Source of the DNA: Malus domestica
Lineage: Eukaryota > Streptophyta > Magnoliopsida > Rosales > Rosaceae
Reading direction: 5' to 3'
Assembly (NCBI RefSeq): GCF_042453785.1
Contig: NC_091670.1
Coordinates: 37,335,501 to 37,399,500 of the forward strand
DNA: 64,000 nucleotides
The position numbers and the translations under genes are program-made. Below are positions 58,780-64,000 of the stretch, piece by piece (within the stretch, counting starts at the first letter, position 1; each line of letters begins with the position of its first letter). The notes below the pieces were generated by a model. The model was not told where the DNA came from and made no database searches. It was given only the letters and a program-made list of their open reading frames with translations.

Positions 58780-60560
58780 ATGGCAGCATTTTTCAGCAGA
58801 ATTTCCATTTTCAAGATTTTTCTTGTATTTACTCTATGTTTCTCAGGTACCCTTTTTATTTTTCTTCATATTTTTCTTGTTTTTGTGTGTTTATTTTTTC
58901 AAGTTGTTCATGTTTGATCACAAATTCTAATGATTTTTTTTCCTCACAGATATTGGTTTTCTACAAGGAGCTACATCACTTGGCATCAACTATGGCCAAC
59001 TTGGCGACAATTTACTTCCGCCAGAGAAAGTCCTGGACCTCTTGAGCTCCCTCAAGATCACGAAAGCGCGAATCTACGACACGAATCCTCAAGTCCTCAC
59101 GGCATTTGCCAATTCTGGTGTCGAGCTAATGGTGACGATCGAAAATGCAATGTTAGGCCAGTTGAAGAACCCTCAAACAGCCTTCCAATGGGTTAGCTCC
59201 CACATCAAGCCTTATTTCCCAGCCACCAAAATCACCAGCATTGCCGTAGGCAACGAGGTCTTCACAGATGATGACACAACAGTACTCTTATCCAATCTTG
59301 TCCCGGCCATGGTCAGCATCCAGACGGCACTAACTCAGCTAGGCCTTGATTCCTACATTAAAATCTCCACCCCTTGTTCTCTGGCGGTCCTCGAAGAATC
59401 CTACCCGCCTTCGGCCGGGAGTTTCAAACCCGAGGTGGCTCAGGTCATGACACAACTGTTACAGTTCTTGCAAAGCACAAAGGCACCTTTTTGGATCAAT
59501 GCCTATCCATATTTTGCGTACAAAGGTGATCCAAACAGAGTCTCTTTGGACTATGTACTATTTAACGCCAACCAAGGGATGGTCGACCCTTTCACCAAGC
59601 TACACTATGACAACATGTTGTATGCACAAGTAGATGCAGCCATTTATGCCATGGCTAGGTTAGGGTTCAATGGTATTGAGGTCAAGGTTTCGGAAACCGG
59701 CTGGCCATCCAGAGGGGACACGAATGAAATCGGTGCAACGCTACAGAATGCTGCCACTTACAACAGGAATCTGTTGAGAAGGCAGCTCCAGAATGAAGGC
59801 ACTCCTCTGAGGCCTAAAATGAGGCTGGAGGTCTATGTGTTTGCTTTGTTCAATGAGGATATGAAGCCCGGACCAACGTCAGAAAGGAACTACGGGCTAT
59901 TTCAGCCGGATGGGACTATGGTTTACAATGTTGGATTGTCTGCCATATCAACTAGTAGAACACCAACTTCATCATCGTCATCATCAACAACATCAGCTTC
60001 CATTTCTGATGTCTTTTCCTCTGCTACAAAGGTAAAAAAACCACAGGCTCCTTCTCACTTTCCAAAGAATGATTATTTTTTTCCTTAACATATGATTCAT
60101 CATGGTAGAGAAATGTGTAAAATATATAGGCCAAAAGGCAAAGGTGTAATAGAAATTTGTGTATACATAATACATATATCAATGCAATAAGAGTAATTTC
60201 TACATATAAGCACATTAAACATATATTGTGCATGTGATCTCTTTATTAAAGTACAGATACACATCCATAATGTATACATATTTTGAGCATGTATCGGTAA
60301 CATGTGTGTACAATTTTTTTTTTTTTTTGTGCCAGTCAGTTTGTCCTTTAGATGTCCACCGGACTAGTAAATTAAAGTGCTAAATTTGGTGATATGTGAC
60401 CTGCTTCTTTTGTTTTATTCCTTTATATAATTTGTCTTCCTAATAATTAATGGAATTTATTTTGAAACAGGCAGCAACCATGGAATATCGTCAAAGCTGG
60501 GTGTGCTGGATTACCGTTTGCATGGTGACCTTCCATGTTTTTATGGGAAGACCACTTTAA
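58780..60560 (+). CDS. Glucan endo-1,3-beta-glucosidase, GH17 (BG11/BG14 type)
   Basis: Three exons: 58780-58846, 58950-60031 and 60471-60560; GT-AG introns; 412 residues. Exon 1 encodes a signal peptide (MAAFFSRISIFKIFLVFTLC) and the split Asp follows. The mature GH17 barrel starts at about residue 32 (SLGINYGQLGDNL). The catalytic acid is E125 in AVGNE and the nucleophile E271 in VSETGWP; FALFNEDMKPGPTSERNYGL is the family block before residue 340. A Ser/Thr-rich linker and a short hydrophobic tail (WVCWITVCMVTFHVFMGRPL) suggest possible GPI anchoring. These enzymes hydrolyse callose or other 1,3-beta-glucans at the wall. Closest remembered relatives are Arabidopsis BG11 and BG14. There is no CBM43/X8 domain. 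A CT-rich leader precedes the ATG; ATATATATAG near 58455 is a possible TATA. If intron 2 is retained, the protein ends after 18 different residues. Confidence 0.93.
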
Positions 60561-61944
60561 GCAAATGGGGGAGCTTATGTAAATATCACATTTTGGGGTG
60601 AGAAAAAAAAAGGGATTAAACTCAAAAGCTCCTATTCTTCAAAAACAAGACTACTTCATCAGGCCATGACCTTTATCAACATTGAGTTGTCATGCAGCAG
60701 CTTAGTTAATTAGTATTCTGTTAGAGAAGACACAAAGCCGTTATTTCACTTTAGTAACTGTGACAAAGTCCTCAAGCTCATCATATTGTAAAAACCATTA
60801 TTCCTCAATTTAATTTCAATGTCATTACTATTTTTACAAAAATATGTATGTACGTTATTCTGTGGTTGCTAGAGAAAAAAAATAGAATATATACAATGGC
60901 TTGTCGTTCAAGTAGTTTGGAGCATTTAGGGGTTTTGAACCCTAAAAACTAATACATTTACTCATGCACTTGAAGTCAGAAACCCTAAAACTTAAAACAT
61001 TTGCTCATGTACCCGAGGTCCTCCGTTCGGGTCTATTCCTCTCTCAGTATTCCTTGTATTCAAAAAAGAAAGAGAAAAAGAATAATAACGAGAGCAATAT
61101 GTCTCCTGATAGATTGCAAGGAAAAGCTCCTTCCTTTGGAACGTGGAATCCATAACTGTTGCTGCATATATCTATAAATATTCCTCAATTTGCTTTAATT
61201 TTCTCTATGACTATAATCTCTTTTTCTCCACCTCAAAAATCAAATGTGACACATAAAGTTCACGTAGAAAAATGGGATAATGAAATCTTAAAGTGTAAAA
61301 AAGGGAAAGGCCTCGTTTGGTTCTTTTTATTATCCTGAAGAAGCAGAGAATGGACGGCCAAAGCTATAGCTTTATTCCGCCATGGCCTATTAAAACCGTC
61401 AGCATTGGTCATTTCCTTGCCGATTCCTTTTCGCAAAGGAGCTTTTATTTAGCTTTTGCTTGTCTGTTATAAGAGCTGAGAGGGGGAGACAATGTAACCT
61501 CAGCCTTAGTTCAACCTGATGAGGATAGTTTCCTCTTGACATCAGCCAACATGCTGCACATGCACTCCAACAAATTCTCACACCTCCACTAAGATTTCCA
61601 GATTTTAATTTTTTAAATTAAATCATAAAGAAAAAGGCAATTTTGTTAAGTTTTTTCGTTTTTTGTTTTTTTACCCTTTTAACTGGAAATTAATTAATTC
61701 ATTATCGAATAGTCTAGACTTCGGCAGAAAATTGTTGTGTCGCTCGGCGTTTTGTTGGCCTTTTTGGCTTAAGACAAATTAAACCAGCCTATATTTTATA
61801 AACAAATAAGTATATCCTTGTTTTTGTGACTAGACAGAAGAATTTGTAAGTGTTATATGTACTTTCAATCTACAACGAGTCAGTGAATATATATATATAG
61901 ACACACACACGTCAAAGGTATATAGTACTACTATAAGTTCAATA
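60561..61944. other. Intergenic; SINE-like remnant near 60897-61090
   Basis: A decayed SINE-like stretch is suggested by ggcttgtcgttcaagtagtt, a B-box-like ccgttcgggtc near 61023, and an A-rich tail at about 61061-61085. Nothing else supported. Confidence 0.35.
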
Positions 61945-61953
61945 TATATATAA

Positions 61954-63140
61954 GGGTAAAAGACTGTTTACTACCCTAATGTTTCGTGATTTTCAACATT
62001 TAGTACATCAAGTTTTTTTCGTCTCAGAGTCATACCTAAAGTGTAAATGTTGGGACAGTCTCATACATCCGTTAGTCAAACTGTTAAGTTTTTCGTTAAC
62101 TGTAACGTGGCGCACTGACTGGGCGCCACGTGTCATCCATGTTTTTTTTTTTTTCTTTCTTTTCTTTTCTTCCTCCTTCTTCTTCTTCTTCTTCCTCCGA
62201 CTGCAACTTTCTTTCTTTTTTTTTCTTCTTCCTTCTCCTTCTTCCTTCCTTCCTCCTTCTTTTCCCTTTCTTCCCCTTCTTCCTTCTTCTTCCTTCTCAT
62301 TCTCCTTCTTCTTCCTCCGAAATCTGGGGAAGTTTGTTTTTTTTTTTCTTTCTTCTTCCTTCTTCTTCCTTCTCCTTCTTCTTCTTCTTCTTCTTCCTCC
62401 GAAATCTGGGGAAGTTTGGTTTTTTTTTTTCTTTCTTTCTTCTTCTTCCTCCGACTGCAATTTTTTCTTCCTCCTTCTCCTTCTTCCTTCCCCTTCTTCC
62501 TCCTTCTTCTTCTTCTTCTTCCTCAAAAAAAAAAAAAAAAAAACACTTTCATCTTCCCCCAAATTCGGAGGAAGAAGAAGAAGAACGAAGAAGGGGAAGG
62601 AAGAAGGAGAAGAAGGAGAAGAAGGAGGAAGAAAAAAAAAAAAAAAAACTGAATCTGGGCAGATTCGGAGGAAGAAGAAGAAGAAGAAGGAAGGAGGAAA
62701 GAGAAAGAAGAAGAAGAAGAAGAGAAAAAAAAAAAAAAAAAAAAAGCTTCCCCAGATTCGGGAAGAAGAAGGAGAATGAGAAGGAAGAAGAAGGAAGAAG
62801 GGGAAGAAAGGGAAGGAAGTAGGAAGGAAGGAAAAAGGAGAAGGAAGAAGGAGAAGAAAAAAGAAAGAAAAGGAAAGTTACAGTCGGAGGAAGAAGAAGA
62901 AGAAGAAGAAGAAGAAGAAGGAAGAAGAAAAGAAAAGAAAAGAAAAAAAAAACGTGGATGACACGTAGCGCCCAGTCAGTGCGCCACGTCACAGTTAACG
63001 AAAAACTTAACAGTTTGACTAACGGATGTATGAGACTGTCCCAAAATTTACACTTTAGGTATGACTCTGAGACGAAAAAAACATGATGTACTAAATGTTG
63101 AAAATCACGAAACATGAGGGTAGTAAACAGTCTTTTACCC
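61954..63140. mobile_element. 1,187-bp near-palindromic foldback MULE-type element
   Basis: Ends are GGGTAAAAGACTGTTTACTA and its exact inverse ending CAGTCTTTTACCC. Identical TATATATAA flanks it (61945-61953 and 63141-63149), a 9-bp target duplication. Arms extend nearly to the centre: outer about 190 bp share sequence with the 48885 element. The inner parts are a pyrimidine-rich stretch (62140-62525) mirrored by a purine-rich stretch (62570-62960), with ccgaaatctggggaagtttg-type words on both sides. Long Ser/Phe- or Lys/Glu-rich frames here come from these tracts and are not genes. Confidence 0.93.
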
Positions 63141-63149
63141 TATATATAA

Positions 63150-63533
63150 TTTATCAATATGTATATAGTACTACTATACGTTCAAATATATATGCACAGT
63201 ACTAAGATATATGTTAAATATATCTATATATATATATATATATGTATTTAATTTACCTATATGTAAATTTACGATTAGCAAATAATATATATTTTGTAGG
63301 TAAATTAATAATGAATCAAATTACACTCTTTTATTTTGTAGGTAACTTATTTTCATATATTATTACATATATTTGACACATTTTATTATTATAAGATATA
63401 TGTACAAATAATAGGCAAATTTACTTTGAATCAAATAACATTGCTTTATTTTGTAAGTAAATTAATTTTGAATCAAATTGCATTCTTTTGTTATGTACGT
63501 AATTTATTTTGTATGTATCAATATCATATATAT
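63150..63533. other. AT-rich intergenic
   Basis: TA-rich sequence with repeated gtaaattaatttt(g)aatcaaat words at about 63300-63480. No gene. Confidence 0.5.
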
Positions 63534-64000
63534 ATGACACACCTTGACTCGGAATGTTCACTAGGACTCCGAATCGAGTTGTGCTGGACGACACCTCGAA
63601 GGTGACGAAGCCATAAAGTGATGATATGGAAAAATGTGAATAAATTTAAACTTAAGAGTGCATAAGAACCAGAGTGCGCTGGTGAGAGGGGATGAACCCA
63701 CTTCTCACGTGACGTTAAAGTATAAATAAGTATCATAGGGTGGGTTGAGGATCATACCATCGAAAGAAATCTCCAATACTAAGATTTGCCACGAATCCTC
63801 ATCGATAAGAAAACTTAGCTAATAAACTTGGAGGGTGAAAACAAAACAAGGGTGAGTGGCCCTGTAAATAAAATTTTAATAAAAACCTTCTAAACTATAT
63901 TACCCCTCGCTACAACACCTGTATAGTTTTCAGAAAATCATACCACGTATCCATGTGAAATCAAAAGTATATCAACAGTAATTCCATAAATATACCACGA
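63534..64000. mobile_element. Probable start of an LTR or retroelement, cut by the window
   Basis: An abrupt change from TA repeats to complex sequence at tgacacaccttgactcgg. The text resembles Rosaceae LTR retrotransposon ends (cgacacctcgaaggtgacga, agagtgcgctggtgag). The other end lies outside the window, so type and orientation are uncertain. Confidence 0.35.

Noticed and set aside
61979..63115. Several overlapping frames of 180-266 codons
   Set aside because: Low-complexity Phe/Ser and Lys/Glu runs from the mirror core of the 1,187-bp foldback element; no gene signals.

Overview
This is nuclear DNA from a flowering plant: intron-containing genes with GT-AG boundaries, AT-rich intergenic space packed with small transposons, and plant-only genes. 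The repeats (a Cassandra TRIM solo LTR, tRNA-derived SINEs, GGGTAA-type foldback elements, many MITEs) and the protein sequences suggest a woody rosid, probably Rosaceae (apple/pear/Prunus group). That placement comes from recall, not from a search. There is no CRISPR array, operon, bacterial or organellar block. Layout: 0-2.5 kb is intergenic with MITEs. 2.56-4.37 kb (-) is an intronless 9-cis-epoxycarotenoid dioxygenase (NCED, abscisic acid synthesis) with MITEs just upstream. 4.6-17.7 kb is gene-poor: three members of one small MULE-type MITE family (170, 169 and 45 bp), two SINEs with B boxes, a Harbinger-type MITE, and a 1,049-bp foldback element with a purine-rich core. 17.8-20.1 kb (+) holds a MuDR-transposase-derived gene that keeps a PB1-like region, the MuDR DNA-binding domain and a CCHC knuckle but has no catalytic domain. 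21-25.3 kb is a graveyard: a LINE 3' remnant, a broken C2H2/EAR repressor gene with tandem duplications inside and after it, and a decayed RNase H domain. 28.19-29.41 kb (+) is an F-box/kelch gene of the At1g30090 type. 31.2-34.5 kb is a candidate 3.3-kb solo LTR with a minisatellite. 35.06-35.33 kb (+) encodes a small chloroplast outer-envelope protein (OEP7 type). 36.6-44.7 kb (-) is a complete 17-coding-exon CULLIN4 gene; I placed every exon boundary from the sequence and the spliced frame is open for 834 codons. 45.5-58.3 kb is repeats only, including paired Harbinger elements, four foldback elements and the Cassandra LTR. 58.78-60.56 kb (+) is a three-exon GH17 endo-1,3-beta-glucanase. 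The end of the window has a 1,187-bp near-palindromic foldback element and the edge of an apparent LTR. The intact genes (NCED, MuDR-derived, F-box/kelch, OEP7, CUL4, GH17) are unrelated neighbours rather than a pathway cluster. CUL4 scaffolds a ubiquitin ligase and the F-box protein would serve a different (CUL1) ligase. The most coherent unexplained signal is the family of foldback elements. Most end in GGGTAA/GAGTAA-like termini, and several are flanked by perfect 9- or 10-bp target duplications, the mark of Mutator-type transposition. They sit in the same window as a MuDR-derived gene that has lost its catalytic domain.
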